Assembly: GCA_035263865.1 (NCBI GenBank) | Contig: DATFQX010000130.1 | Span: 1 to 64,000, forward strand | DNA from: VAZQ01 sp035263865 | GTDB taxonomy: Bacteria; Pseudomonadota; Alphaproteobacteria; Rhizobiales; Xanthobacteraceae | DNA: 64,000 nucleotides | Reading direction: 5' to 3' | The notes under the pieces: generated by a model | What the model was told of the DNA's origin: nothing | The model's database searches: none | The model's input: only the letters and a program-made list of their open reading frames with translations | Shown: one piece after another, positions 16,710 to 24,972 of the stretch | Layout of the letters: each line of letters opens with the position of its first letter | Numbering within the stretch: position 1 is the first letter of the stretch | Made by a program: the position numbers and the translations under genes

Positions 16710-18188
16710 TCAGCCGCGCGGCAGCAGGTGCGCCCATTTGCTGCGGATGCGGGCCTCGAGCTCCCGGCTCGCGCGCGCCACGGGCGGGAAACTGTCGCGC
16801 CGCGACCAGGGTTTGCAGGCATCGATAACGACGCGCGCATTGCGCGGATCGTCGCCGCCATACGCCATTGGATCAAGCGCCGTGCTCCAGCAGCCGCGCA
16901 AGATTTCCATGTCTTCGCGCGGGTCGAAGCGTGTGCACATCGCCCACACGACTTGATCCATGTCGGCGGGATCGATGTCGTCGTCGACCACCACGACGAA
17001 GCGGTTGGCGTAGGCGCCAGCATGGCACTGCGAAGCGATCAGCCCAGCCTGCTTGGCGTGACCCGCATACTGCTGCTTGATCGAGACCGTAAGCCACAGC
17101 CGGCTCCCGCCCGCCGCATGCGCCCATACGCCCTTCACCTCCGGCACACCGGCCGCTTCGAGTTGATTCCACACAGCGCCGGAGCGGTAGGTCCCACGAT
17201 AGAAAGAATCGTCATCGGGCGGCACCGCCGGGACCGCGCCCAGCAGAATAGGGTTATTGCGGTGCATGAAGGTCTCGATGCGAATCGCCGGCTCTTTTTT
17301 CCTGCCACCCGCGTAATAGCCGGTCCACTCCCCGAGCGGTCCCTCATCGAGCAGATCGTTGGGATGTATGAACCCGTCGAAAGCGATCTCCGCGTGCGCC
17401 GGAATCGGCAGCCCAGTGGCCGGCCCTTCGATCACCTCGACCGGTTCGCCGATCAGGCCGCCGGCGACATCGTATTCGTTCTTCCCGTATGGAATCTCGA
17501 GTCCCCCTACCATGAACAAGGCGGGATGCATGCCAGCCACCACCGCGATCGGACACGGCTCGCCGCGCTCGTGATAGCGCCGTTTGATCAAATCACCATG
17601 CTTGCCTTTGGAGCACATTACGGTGGCCACGTTCGGCCCCTGGTATTGCACGCGATAAGCGCCGTAATTGATCCAACCGGTATCGGGATCCTTCATGATC
17701 ACCATGCAGCCCGTGCCGATATAGTGGCCGCCGTCGTGCTCGTGCCAACGCGGCGTCGGGATCGTCGCGATGTTTACGTCTTTGCCGCTGCTGACGTTCT
17801 CCATGAGCGGTCCGGATTTCACTTTGACCGGTGCGAAACTGCGCGCCTCCTTCATGTATTTGCGCCAATAGGAGACGAGCTCGATCGCAGAAGCGTCGAG
17901 CGGCACGCCAAGGGTGAGATTGATACGCCGCACTGAGGTGAGAATGTTCGCGAGGATACGGTGCCCGCGAGGATAGCCCGGAATATCGTCGAATAGCACC
18001 GCGCGGTTCCCCATCTTGCGCATGTAGAGGTCGACGATTCCGCCGATTTCGACCTCCCGCTCCGCGCCGTTGATCTCCTGCAGCTCGCCCGCCGCGCGCA
18101 ACGCATCGACCCAAGTACGCAGGTCCTGGTTCGACGGCTTAGGTGCGCTACTTGCCGAGCGCTTGGTGGCCTGGGCGACGGTCTGCAT
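16710..18188 (-). CDS. UbiD-family (prFMN-dependent) decarboxylase
   Basis: A 492-residue UbiD family enzyme: NQDLRTWVDALRAAGELQEI at the N-terminus, the cofactor strand WINYGAYRVQYQGPNVATVM, the glutamate pair in LDEGPLGEWTGYYAGG, and FVVVVDDDIDPADMDQVVWA towards the C-terminus. It shares its plan with the 490-residue UbiD protein downstream on the same strand, and both sit beside CoxL-type genes. It follows a CoxL-type gene by 32 bases, consistent with co-transcription. The likely role is prFMN-dependent decarboxylation of an aromatic or heteroaromatic acid; the substrate is unknown. Confidence 0.9.
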   Translation of the reverse strand: MQTVAQATKRSASSAPKPSNQDLRTWVDALRAAGELQEINGAEREVEIGGIVDLYMRKMGNRAVLFDDIPGYPRGHRILANILTSVRRINLTLGVPLDASAIELVSYWRKYMKEARSFAPVKVKSGPLMENVSSGKDVNIATIPTPRWHEHDGGHYIGTGCMVIMKDPDTGWINYGAYRVQYQGPNVATVMCSKGKHGDLIKRRYHERGEPCPIAVVAGMHPALFMVGGLEIPYGKNEYDVAGGLIGEPVEVIEGPATGLPIPAHAEIAFDGFIHPNDLLDEGPLGEWTGYYAGGRKKEPAIRIETFMHRNNPILLGAVPAVPPDDDSFYRGTYRSGAVWNQLEAAGVPEVKGVWAHAAGGSRLWLTVSIKQQYAGHAKQAGLIASQCHAGAYANRFVVVVDDDIDPADMDQVVWAMCTRFDPREDMEILRGCWSTALDPMAYGGDDPRNARVVIDACKPWSRRDSFPPVARASRELEARIRSKWAHLLPRG

Positions 18189-18220
18189 CTGGCACTCCTC
18201 GCTTACCGGGTCGATCGAAT

Positions 18221-20635
18221 TCAGCTCGTAGCCCGCACGCGGGACGACGAGTTATGCGGCCGGCTCAAGAGCTGCTTCAGCCGCTGTGGCGTCACCGGCA
18301 ACTGCGTCACGGCACCGGGCATTCCGATGGCGTCGTCGATGGCGGACGCAATCGCCGCACCGACCCCGGTGATACCGCTCTCGCCCGCGCCTTTGATGCC
18401 GAGGGGATTGAGCGGGCTCCTATAGTCCTCACGCAACATGATACGGACTTCGGGAGTCTCGCGAGCGGTCGGCATGAGGTAATCAGCAAACGTCGTTGCC
18501 AGCGGATCGCCGCGCTCATTATAGGTAAATTCCTCGAGCAGCGCCCCGCCCAATCCTTGAACAAATCCACCGACGATCTGCCCTTTCACCAGCGCCGGAT
18601 TGACCGCGCGCCCGATATCGTAAGCGATGACGTAGTCCTCGACCTCAACATCGCCGGTATCGGGATCGACCTTCACCACCGCGAAATGGAGGCCGTACGG
18701 GTAGACTTGGTGCCTCACCCGGAACCAGCCTTCGGCTGATAAACCCGGCATTCGGCCGCCGAGCGTCTTCGACGTCGGGGCAAGATGCTCGGCAATGTCG
18801 CCCAGACTCATCGACGGCCCCGCAGGCTCGTCCCTGCGCCGCACGTTTCCGTCGATGATCTCAAGTGTCTCGGGATGCGCTTGCATCAGTGCCGCCGCCG
18901 CCTCGATGGCTTTTGCGCGCAGCTTGACAGCGCCGTCATGGGTGGCGGATGCCGTCATGACGGTCGCGCGCGACGCATGCGCTCCGATTCCGTAGGGGAT
19001 GCGATCGGTCTGGCCGTGGGTCACGCGGACGCGCCGATAATCAATGTCCAAAATCTCGGCACATACCTGCGCCATCACCGTCTCGAAGCCTTGGCCGAGT
19101 GAGGCGCCGCCGGTAACGAGTTCAACCGCGCCCGAGCGGTCGACCTCGAGTCGCACGCCGTCGGCGGGACCCAACCCGCTCTTTTCCACGAACATTGCAA
19201 ATCCGGCCCCGACCGCTTCGCCGGCAGCGCGGCGGCGCGCCAGCTCGACCTTGCGCTTGTCCCACTCGAGCGTGTCTAAGAGCTTGTCGAGCAAGCCTAC
19301 ATAATCTCCGGAATCGTACTCGATCTCCTCGCCCAAGGCCTCGAGCGGCCGATGATAGGGCATCTCATCCGTCGCAATCGCGTTGCGCCGGCGCACCTCG
19401 TTTGGGTCGATGCCGAGTCTGGTAGCAATAGCGTCAATCAGCCGCTCGCGAACGAACGTCGTCTCATAACGTCCCGGGGCGCGGTAGGTGGCAGCTGGCG
19501 TCTTATTGGTGAGGCGAAAATGGCCGACCGCGCGATAGGCCGGCACTCGGTAGGGACCGGGTAGGATGCCGGCGGTCATATGCACGACGCGGGCGGCGTG
19601 GGTGCGCACATAGGCGCCCTGGTCGTGGAAGTAGCGATCATCAATGGCGAGGATCCGTCCCTCATCGTCGACGGCAGCGCGCAGGCGGTGGAGCTGCTGG
19701 CGCGAATGATTGGCGGCCATCAAATGCTCGCGGCGGTCCTCGATCCATTTCACCGGCCGGTTGAGTCGCATCGCCGCGATACAGACCAACACATCTTCCG
19801 GATAGAGCTCGCCGCGGATGCCGAAACCTCCGCCGACGTGGGATTCGTGCACGTGGATCGAGGACGGCGCGCGTTTAAGCATCCGCGCGAGCAGCTCGCG
19901 ATTGCGGTGCGGCACCTTGGCAGCGCCATGCAATTCGAGGGTGTCGCGTGCTATGTCATAGCGCCCGATCGCACCGCGCGCCTCAAGCGGCACACCGGAA
20001 TGGCGCCCGATCGCCAATTCGAGCTCAACGACCTTAGGTGCGGCGTGCAGGATCGCGTCGACGTCGCCGTAGCCCTGGCGGATAATGGACACCTCGGTGC
20101 TGCGGCCGGCGGAGAATTCGTTGGGCTCGGCGTCGGCGGCGAGCAAGACGGGCAGTTCCTCGATCTCGAGGGAGACAAGTTCAGCCGCGTCTTCCGCCAC
20201 ATAGGGATCATCAGCGAAAATCGCGGCGACCGGCTCGCCGACATACCGCACCTTCTCGGTGGCGAGCACCGGCTGCCGATAGGGCTCGAGCGCTGGAATT
20301 TGTCCCTCGCGGAAGTCGATCGGCGGTACGTCAGCAATATCGGCCGCGGTCCACACCGCGACGACTCCAGCCAAGGCACGCGCAGCCGAGCTGTCGATCG
20401 CGGCGATTTTGCCGTGGGCATGGTTGGAGCGAACGATCCGCATGTGCAGCTGATGTGGAAAAGAGATATCGCCAGCGAAACGGCCGCGCCCGCGAACCAG
20501 GGGTGGATCCTCGAGTCGCGGCACGGATTGCCCGATCCACTTGTTGGTCGCCTCTACCGTCGCGCCCGCGTGTCGGCTATCGCCGCTCGCTTGTGATTGC
20601 TCAGACCGGGGTCTCGCATCGACGCTGACGGTCAT
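18221..20635 (-). CDS. molybdenum hydroxylase large subunit (xanthine dehydrogenase / CoxL family)
   Basis: This 804-residue large subunit binds the molybdenum cofactor and the substrate. Landmarks are IGQSVPRLEDPPLVRGRGRF, HESHVGGGFGIRGELYPEDV, the loop PAATYRAPGRYETTFVRER, TGGASLGQGFETVMAQV, and the catalytic-glutamate motif GIKGAGESGITGVG. The YRAPGR loop lacks the cysteine of CO dehydrogenase, indicating an aldehyde or heterocycle hydroxylase. Its start overlaps the stop of the upstream FAD subunit (ATGA), so the two are translationally coupled. The [2Fe-2S] small subunit is not in this operon; the only nearby candidate is divergently transcribed at 22.5 kb. Confidence 0.92.
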   Translation of the reverse strand: MTVSVDARPRSEQSQASGDSRHAGATVEATNKWIGQSVPRLEDPPLVRGRGRFAGDISFPHQLHMRIVRSNHAHGKIAAIDSSAARALAGVVAVWTAADIADVPPIDFREGQIPALEPYRQPVLATEKVRYVGEPVAAIFADDPYVAEDAAELVSLEIEELPVLLAADAEPNEFSAGRSTEVSIIRQGYGDVDAILHAAPKVVELELAIGRHSGVPLEARGAIGRYDIARDTLELHGAAKVPHRNRELLARMLKRAPSSIHVHESHVGGGFGIRGELYPEDVLVCIAAMRLNRPVKWIEDRREHLMAANHSRQQLHRLRAAVDDEGRILAIDDRYFHDQGAYVRTHAARVVHMTAGILPGPYRVPAYRAVGHFRLTNKTPAATYRAPGRYETTFVRERLIDAIATRLGIDPNEVRRRNAIATDEMPYHRPLEALGEEIEYDSGDYVGLLDKLLDTLEWDKRKVELARRRAAGEAVGAGFAMFVEKSGLGPADGVRLEVDRSGAVELVTGGASLGQGFETVMAQVCAEILDIDYRRVRVTHGQTDRIPYGIGAHASRATVMTASATHDGAVKLRAKAIEAAAALMQAHPETLEIIDGNVRRRDEPAGPSMSLGDIAEHLAPTSKTLGGRMPGLSAEGWFRVRHQVYPYGLHFAVVKVDPDTGDVEVEDYVIAYDIGRAVNPALVKGQIVGGFVQGLGGALLEEFTYNERGDPLATTFADYLMPTARETPEVRIMLREDYRSPLNPLGIKGAGESGITGVGAAIASAIDDAIGMPGAVTQLPVTPQRLKQLLSRPHNSSSRVRATS

Positions 20636-21489
20636 GCGGCCGCCTGTTCGAGTGCGCGGCGGGTGACGGTAAGGGCGAGGTCGCGCCGGTATGTTGCGCT
20701 GGTCACGGCGTCTTCGAGCGGATCGACTACGGATGCCACCGCCGCCGCCGCCGCCTCGAAAACCGCGCGCTCTGCCGGTTGTCCGGCGAGAGCCCGCTCG
20801 GCGTCGGCGATGCGCCGCGGTTGCGGCTCGATCCCGCCAATGGCGACCCGCGGCTCGCAGATCATCCCATCTTGCAGGCGAAAGGTCACAAGCGCCATGC
20901 CTAGCGCAAAATCGCCGGCGCGACGATTGAACTCATAAAATCCGAAACGCGAGTCGGACGAAAGCACGGGCAGCCGCACTTCGGTCAAAAGCTCGTCCTC
21001 GTTGAGAGCTGTTGTCATGATCCCGCGGAAAAAGTCCTGCGCCGGAACGACGCGGATCCCGCCCGCGCTTCTAGTCACCATTTCCGCCCCGAGCGCCGCG
21101 GCGACGAGACACCACTCGGCCGCCGGGTCGGCATGCGCGATGCTGCCGCAGAACGTGCCACGGGTGCGAATGGGATAGTGGGCGATGTGACGCACCACCG
21201 CGGCGAGAAGCCGCCCGAGCGGCCCATCCACCACCGGCTTGTGGAACGCGGCATGACGCACGCCGGCGCCAATGCAAAGCCGGTTGCCATCCACAGCCAA
21301 CCGCCGCAGCGTCTCGACGCCATTGATGTCCACAAGATGCGCCGGGCGCGCCAGACGAAACGCCATGATCGGCACGAGGCTCTGCCCCCCTGCGAGCACG
21401 CGCCCATCTTCGGCCGCAACCTCTGCCAGCGTATCGACTGCTTCTTCGATCGTCTTGGGGGCGTGATATCGGAAACGCGCGGGCTTCAT
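20632..21489 (-). CDS. molybdenum hydroxylase FAD-binding medium subunit (CoxM-like)
   Basis: A 285-residue medium subunit carrying FAD for a xanthine-oxidase-family enzyme. It begins MKPARFRYHAPKTIEEAVDT and shows the first FAD motif LAGGQSLVPIMAFRLARP. The second motif region is TRGTFCGSIAHADPAAEW, where the usual T-I-G-G is T-F-C-G. The C-terminal CO_deh_flav_C region ends in TVTRRALEQAAA. It is coupled by an ATGA overlap to the CoxL-type gene downstream and reads away from a second CoxM gene 146 bases off. The altered second motif may slightly change FAD contact; whether this matters cannot be told from sequence. Confidence 0.9.
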   Translation of the reverse strand: MKPARFRYHAPKTIEEAVDTLAEVAAEDGRVLAGGQSLVPIMAFRLARPAHLVDINGVETLRRLAVDGNRLCIGAGVRHAAFHKPVVDGPLGRLLAAVVRHIAHYPIRTRGTFCGSIAHADPAAEWCLVAAALGAEMVTRSAGGIRVVPAQDFFRGIMTTALNEDELLTEVRLPVLSSDSRFGFYEFNRRAGDFALGMALVTFRLQDGMICEPRVAIGGIEPQPRRIADAERALAGQPAERAVFEAAAAAVASVVDPLEDAVTSATYRRDLALTVTRRALEQAAA

Positions 21490-21635
21490 CGTTGCTCACC
21501 GCGGATACGGCGGCCACCGAAGCAAGGCAGAACGATCACCGCTCGTCGCATATGCGGGAAGCTTATTTTTTTGGATTGAGGCACAGTTGGTGGTGTATGT
21601 AAAGAAGCGGCGTCCCAGGAGATCGATGCGCAAAG
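21490..21635. promoter_or_regulatory. divergent promoter region between two CoxM-type genes
   Basis: These 146 bases must hold promoters for both the minus-strand CoxM-CoxL-UbiD group and the plus-strand CoxM-CoxS-PyrK-PyrD group. A perfect palindrome CGCATATGCG sits at 21547-21556, followed by an A/T-rich stretch (TTATTTTTTTGGATTGAGG). The palindrome is a candidate operator half-way between the starts. No clear -35/-10 pair could be picked out, and the plus-strand ATG has only a moderate ribosome binding site (AGGAGATCG). Confidence 0.4.
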
Positions 21636-22517
21636 ATGAAGCCGCCACCCTTTCGTTATTACGACCCGAAAACGGTCAGCGAGACGATCGGCCTGCTGGC
21701 TAGCCTCGAAAACACCAAGCTGCTTGCGGGCGGCCAGTCGTTGATGCCCATGCTCAACATGCGTTTCGTGCTGCCCGACCACATCGTCGATCTCAACCGT
21801 GTTGAAGGCTTGTCCTACATCCGTGAGACCCAAGGCGCGCTTGAAATCGGCGCCATGACGCGCCAACGCGATCTCGAATATTCCGACGCGGTGCGCGCGC
21901 GCTGGCCGATCATGCACGAAGCGTTGCTCCAGATAGGACATCGGCAGACTCGCAACCGGGGCACGATCGGCGGCTCGCTATGCCATCTCGATCCGGCGGC
22001 GGAACTGGTCTCGCTCGCATTAGGCTATGACGCGACCGTCACGATCGCCGGTCCGACCGGGCAACGCGAGGTCCCGTTCACCGACTTTCCCGTCGCCTAT
22101 ATGACGCCCGCAATCGAGCCGAACGAACTCGTGGTCGGCGTGCGCTACCCGCAGTGGGCGGCCAAGCACGGCTATGCCTTCGTCGAGTTTTCGCGCCGGC
22201 ACGGGGACTTCGCCATCACCTCCGCGGCCGTTCTGCTCGAGGGCGACGCCTCCGGCAAGATCACGCGCGCGTCGGTGACGATCGGCGGCATGGGGACGGC
22301 GCCGAAGCGTGCCCGCGATGTCGAGGGCGCCCTCCTGGGACAGGTCCCAGCGGGCACACTGTTTCGCGACGCTTGCGAGAGCTGCCGCAAGCTTGAAGCG
22401 ATCGACGACGTGCATGCGCCGGCATCCTATCGCCAGCATCTGGCAGCGGTGCTGTCGCGGCGGGCCTTGGAGAAGGCACACGCGCGCTTACTCGACGCGC
22501 ACGAGCGTGCGCATTAG
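21636..22517 (+). CDS. molybdenum hydroxylase FAD-binding medium subunit (CoxM-like)
   Basis: A 293-residue FAD subunit with both canonical FAD motifs intact: LLAGGQSLMPMLNMRFVLPD and NRGTIGGSLCHLDPAAEL. The middle region EVPFTDFPVAYMTPAIEPNE and a C-terminal RQHLAAVLSRRALEKA are standard for the family. It is followed nine bases later by the [2Fe-2S] subunit gene, giving an M-S pair that lacks its own large subunit on this strand. It presumably joins one of the two CoxL-type proteins encoded divergently. Confidence 0.92.
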   Translation: MKPPPFRYYDPKTVSETIGLLASLENTKLLAGGQSLMPMLNMRFVLPDHIVDLNRVEGLSYIRETQGALEIGAMTRQRDLEYSDAVRARWPIMHEALLQIGHRQTRNRGTIGGSLCHLDPAAELVSLALGYDATVTIAGPTGQREVPFTDFPVAYMTPAIEPNELVVGVRYPQWAAKHGYAFVEFSRRHGDFAITSAAVLLEGDASGKITRASVTIGGMGTAPKRARDVEGALLGQVPAGTLFRDACESCRKLEAIDDVHAPASYRQHLAAVLSRRALEKAHARLLDAHERAH

Positions 22518-22526
22518 GAACCGACG

Positions 22527-23045
22527 ATGGGAGAGAGTCGCAAAATCATCCTGACCGTCAACGGAAAGCGGTACGAGGAAGAGGTCGAGGTCCGCGTTAC
22601 CCTCGCCGATTTCATCCGTCATCAGCTCGGTCTCACCGGCACGCACCTTGGCTGCGAGCACGGCGTCTGCGGCGCCTGCACCATCCTGTTCGACGATCGC
22701 TCAGCACGCTCCTGCCTGATGCTTGCGGTGCAGGCGGACGGCCATGATATCCTCACCGTCGAGGGCATTGCGCCCTCAGCCGACGAGCTGCACCCCTTGC
22801 AGCAGGCCTTCCATGAACACCACGGTCTCCAGTGCGGCTTCTGCACTCCGGGCATTCTTACGACGCTGATCGAATTCCTGCGCGACAATCCGGATCCGAC
22901 CGAGCAAGAGGTGCGGATCGCCATTTCCGGGAATCTCTGCCGTTGCACCGGCTATCAGAACATCGTCATTGCGACGCTGGACGCAGCCAAGCGGCTGCGC
23001 GCGCAGGCAACCCAAGCGCAGGCAAATCCTGCGAAAACCCGTTGA
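22527..23045 (+). CDS. molybdenum hydroxylase [2Fe-2S] small subunit (CoxS-like)
   Basis: A 172-residue small subunit with two [2Fe-2S] clusters. The plant-ferredoxin-type N-terminal cluster is in GCEHGVCGACTILFDD plus the later SCL cysteine. The C-terminal helical-bundle cluster is in QCGFCTPGIL and CRCTGYQNIV. It passes electrons from the Mo site to FAD. It is the only CoxS-type protein of this cluster, although two CoxL and two CoxM genes lie within 13 kb, so it may serve more than one enzyme. A tail rich in Ala/Gln follows the domain. A 77-base gap separates it from the PyrK-like gene. Confidence 0.93.
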   Translation: MGESRKIILTVNGKRYEEEVEVRVTLADFIRHQLGLTGTHLGCEHGVCGACTILFDDRSARSCLMLAVQADGHDILTVEGIAPSADELHPLQQAFHEHHGLQCGFCTPGILTTLIEFLRDNPDPTEQEVRIAISGNLCRCTGYQNIVIATLDAAKRLRAQATQAQANPAKTR

Positions 23046-23122
23046 CCGAAAAATGTTGATTTTCGCGCCGCGCGCAGAGTAGCTAGCGGCAATCTCGAGG
23101 GACTTCGAGGCAGGACTTCGTT

Positions 23123-23989
23123 ATGGCGCACCGGCCGTTCGCATCGGCACCTTACGTGGTGGGCAAAGGCGCGCCCGCATCTGTGGAAGAGCATATACCG
23201 GCCGAGGAATCGCTGTGTCCGGTCGTCTCGCACGACTGGATCAATTCGGAATACAAGCATCTGGTCGTGGACGCCTCACCCAAGGCGCTCGCGGTCAAAC
23301 CCGGCCAGTTTTTCAACCTATTGTGTCCTTCGCCGGATGCCGCCGAACTCTGGCTGCGCCGTCCGCAGAGCGTTTATCGCATCGACTGCGAGAATCGCCG
23401 CATCGAGTTTCTCTATAAGTGCGTTGGCCGCGGAACGTTTGGACTGGCGACGCTTGAGCCGGGGGATGAACTCAACATGGTCGGGCCGCTGGGCGTCGGC
23501 TTCACGATCGATCGCGCCTGGAAGCACATCGTGGTCCTCGGCCGTGGGGTCGGCCTTGCCACCTTGGCGCCAATTTCCCAGCTCGCCGGCGAATGCGGCA
23601 TCGGCGTCACCGCGATCTTGAGCGCCCGAAGCGCGGAATTCGTGATGGCCGACGATCTCTTCGGCAAGGTCGGCGACGTCGTCGCGGTGCTCGACACCGA
23701 CGGAACCAGTGCGGTTGAGCACGTGGAGGCGATACTGAAGCGGCTGATCGCGCAGAGCCGAGCCGACGCTTTCTATACCTGCGGCTCGAACCGGCTCTTG
23801 CAACTGATGAAGCGCGTCGGCAAGGCGCACGGCATACCCGGTCAGGTCGCCATGGAACAGGTGATGGCCTGCGGGCTCGGCCCCTGCTACGTCTGCGTGC
23901 GCACGTTCGAGGTCGACGGCAAGAAGGAGCTTCGCCGCGTGTGCATCGACGGGCCGGTATTCGATCTACAGGAGGCCGTCGGATGGTAA
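23123..23989 (+). CDS. PyrK-like iron-sulfur flavoprotein (dihydroorotate dehydrogenase electron-transfer subunit)
   Basis: This 288-residue protein has a ferredoxin-reductase fold: an FAD-binding barrel with RRPQSVYRID, a nucleotide domain with HIVVLGRGVGLATLAPI, and a C-terminal cysteine cluster ACGLGPCYVCVRTF plus VCIDG. This is the layout of PyrK, which links class 1B dihydroorotate dehydrogenase to NAD. The N-terminal 30 residues are extra. It overlaps the next gene, a class 1B-type PyrD, by seven bases, so the two products probably form a complex. The FAD motif RPQSVY differs slightly from the usual RPxS. Confidence 0.85.
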   Translation: MAHRPFASAPYVVGKGAPASVEEHIPAEESLCPVVSHDWINSEYKHLVVDASPKALAVKPGQFFNLLCPSPDAAELWLRRPQSVYRIDCENRRIEFLYKCVGRGTFGLATLEPGDELNMVGPLGVGFTIDRAWKHIVVLGRGVGLATLAPISQLAGECGIGVTAILSARSAEFVMADDLFGKVGDVVAVLDTDGTSAVEHVEAILKRLIAQSRADAFYTCGSNRLLQLMKRVGKAHGIPGQVAMEQVMACGLGPCYVCVRTFEVDGKKELRRVCIDGPVFDLQEAVGW

Positions 23990-24930
23990 ACATGAGCGTG
24001 AAGATCGGGAATGTAACGCTCAAGAACCCGATCATGCCTGCATCGGGCTGCTTCTCGACCGATCTTGCGCAGGTGATCGACCTCAACCGGCTGGGCGCGC
24101 TGGTCGCAAAGACCGTGTCGCGCGAATTTCGCGCCGGCAATCCGCCGCCGCGCGTGTCCGAAGTCGAAGGCGGCATGATCAATTCCATCGGCCTGCCGAC
24201 CAAGGGCATCGACTATTTCCTCAGCCACCAGGTGCCGGACTACAAGCGATTTGCGCCGCCGCTCGTCGGCTCGATCTCGGCGACGACGCTGGAGGATTTC
24301 GAGGCGATGGCCCGCGACGTCAGCCCGTCCGCGATCGATGTCCTGGAGGTGAATATCTCGTGCCCCACGCGCGATCCCAAGGGCGGCAATTTCGCGCTGC
24401 ACGAGGAGCATACGTTTAACGTCATGCGGCGCATCCGCCAGACGACCGACAAGCCGATCTGGTGCAAGCTCTCTCCCAATGCCGGCGATGTTGTCGCCAT
24501 TGCCAAGGCAGCCGAAGCAGCGGGAGCCGACGCGCTGGTGGTGTCGAATACGATCCTTGGCCTCAAGATCGACATCAACACGTTTCGGCCCGCGATCGGC
24601 AACAAATTCGGCGGTCTCTCCGGCCCCGGCATCAAGCCGATCATCGTGCGCATGGTCTATCAGTGCGCCAAGGCCGTGAAGATTCCGATCATCGGCTGCG
24701 GCGGCATCGTCAAAGTCGAGGATGTCGTCGAATACATGCTCGCCGGCGCCAGCGCGGTCATGATCGGCTATCTCATTTTCCGCAACCCGTCGGGAATCAT
24801 CGCGATCATCGAGGGCCTCGAAGAATGGTGCGCCAAGCGCGGCTTTGCCCGTGTCGCCGATCTCACCGGCGCTATGATCGACGAGGCGCCGCGCGAGACT
24901 TATGCCGCGGCCGCTGCCCCGATCGGTTGA
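23983..24930 (+). CDS. dihydroorotate-dehydrogenase-like protein (class 1B PyrD family)
   Basis: A 315-residue FMN TIM-barrel of the dihydroorotate/dihydropyrimidine dehydrogenase family. It begins MVNMSVKIGNVTLKNPIMPA; the start is fixed by AGGAGG seven bases upstream. The FMN/substrate region EVNISCPTRDPKGG carries Cys127, the catalytic base residue of class 1B enzymes (class 2 uses Ser). KLSPNAGDVV, SNTILGLKID and GCGGIVKVEDVVEYMLAGAS are typical. It overlaps the PyrK-like gene and precedes a dihydroorotase gene, so orotate/dihydroorotate or a similar cyclic ureide is the natural guess. In a catabolic neighbourhood the reductive direction is plausible. Confidence 0.87.
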   Translation: MVNMSVKIGNVTLKNPIMPASGCFSTDLAQVIDLNRLGALVAKTVSREFRAGNPPPRVSEVEGGMINSIGLPTKGIDYFLSHQVPDYKRFAPPLVGSISATTLEDFEAMARDVSPSAIDVLEVNISCPTRDPKGGNFALHEEHTFNVMRRIRQTTDKPIWCKLSPNAGDVVAIAKAAEAAGADALVVSNTILGLKIDINTFRPAIGNKFGGLSGPGIKPIIVRMVYQCAKAVKIPIIGCGGIVKVEDVVEYMLAGASAVMIGYLIFRNPSGIIAIIEGLEEWCAKRGFARVADLTGAMIDEAPRETYAAAAAPIG

Positions 24931-24972
24931 TCGAAGCTGCTCGAGCCGAGGCCAATCGCTCGGACGCATGAA

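Noticed and set aside
16491..17936. 481-codon open frame on the plus strand opposite a UbiD gene
   Set aside because: Lies antisense to conserved UbiD motifs and shows no domain of its own.
9852..20635. Calling the CoxL/CoxM/CoxS set a carbon monoxide dehydrogenase
   Set aside because: Both large subunits lack the Cys-containing AYRCSFR loop (they have VRGAGY and YRAPGR), so CO oxidation is unlikely despite the CoxG-like gene.
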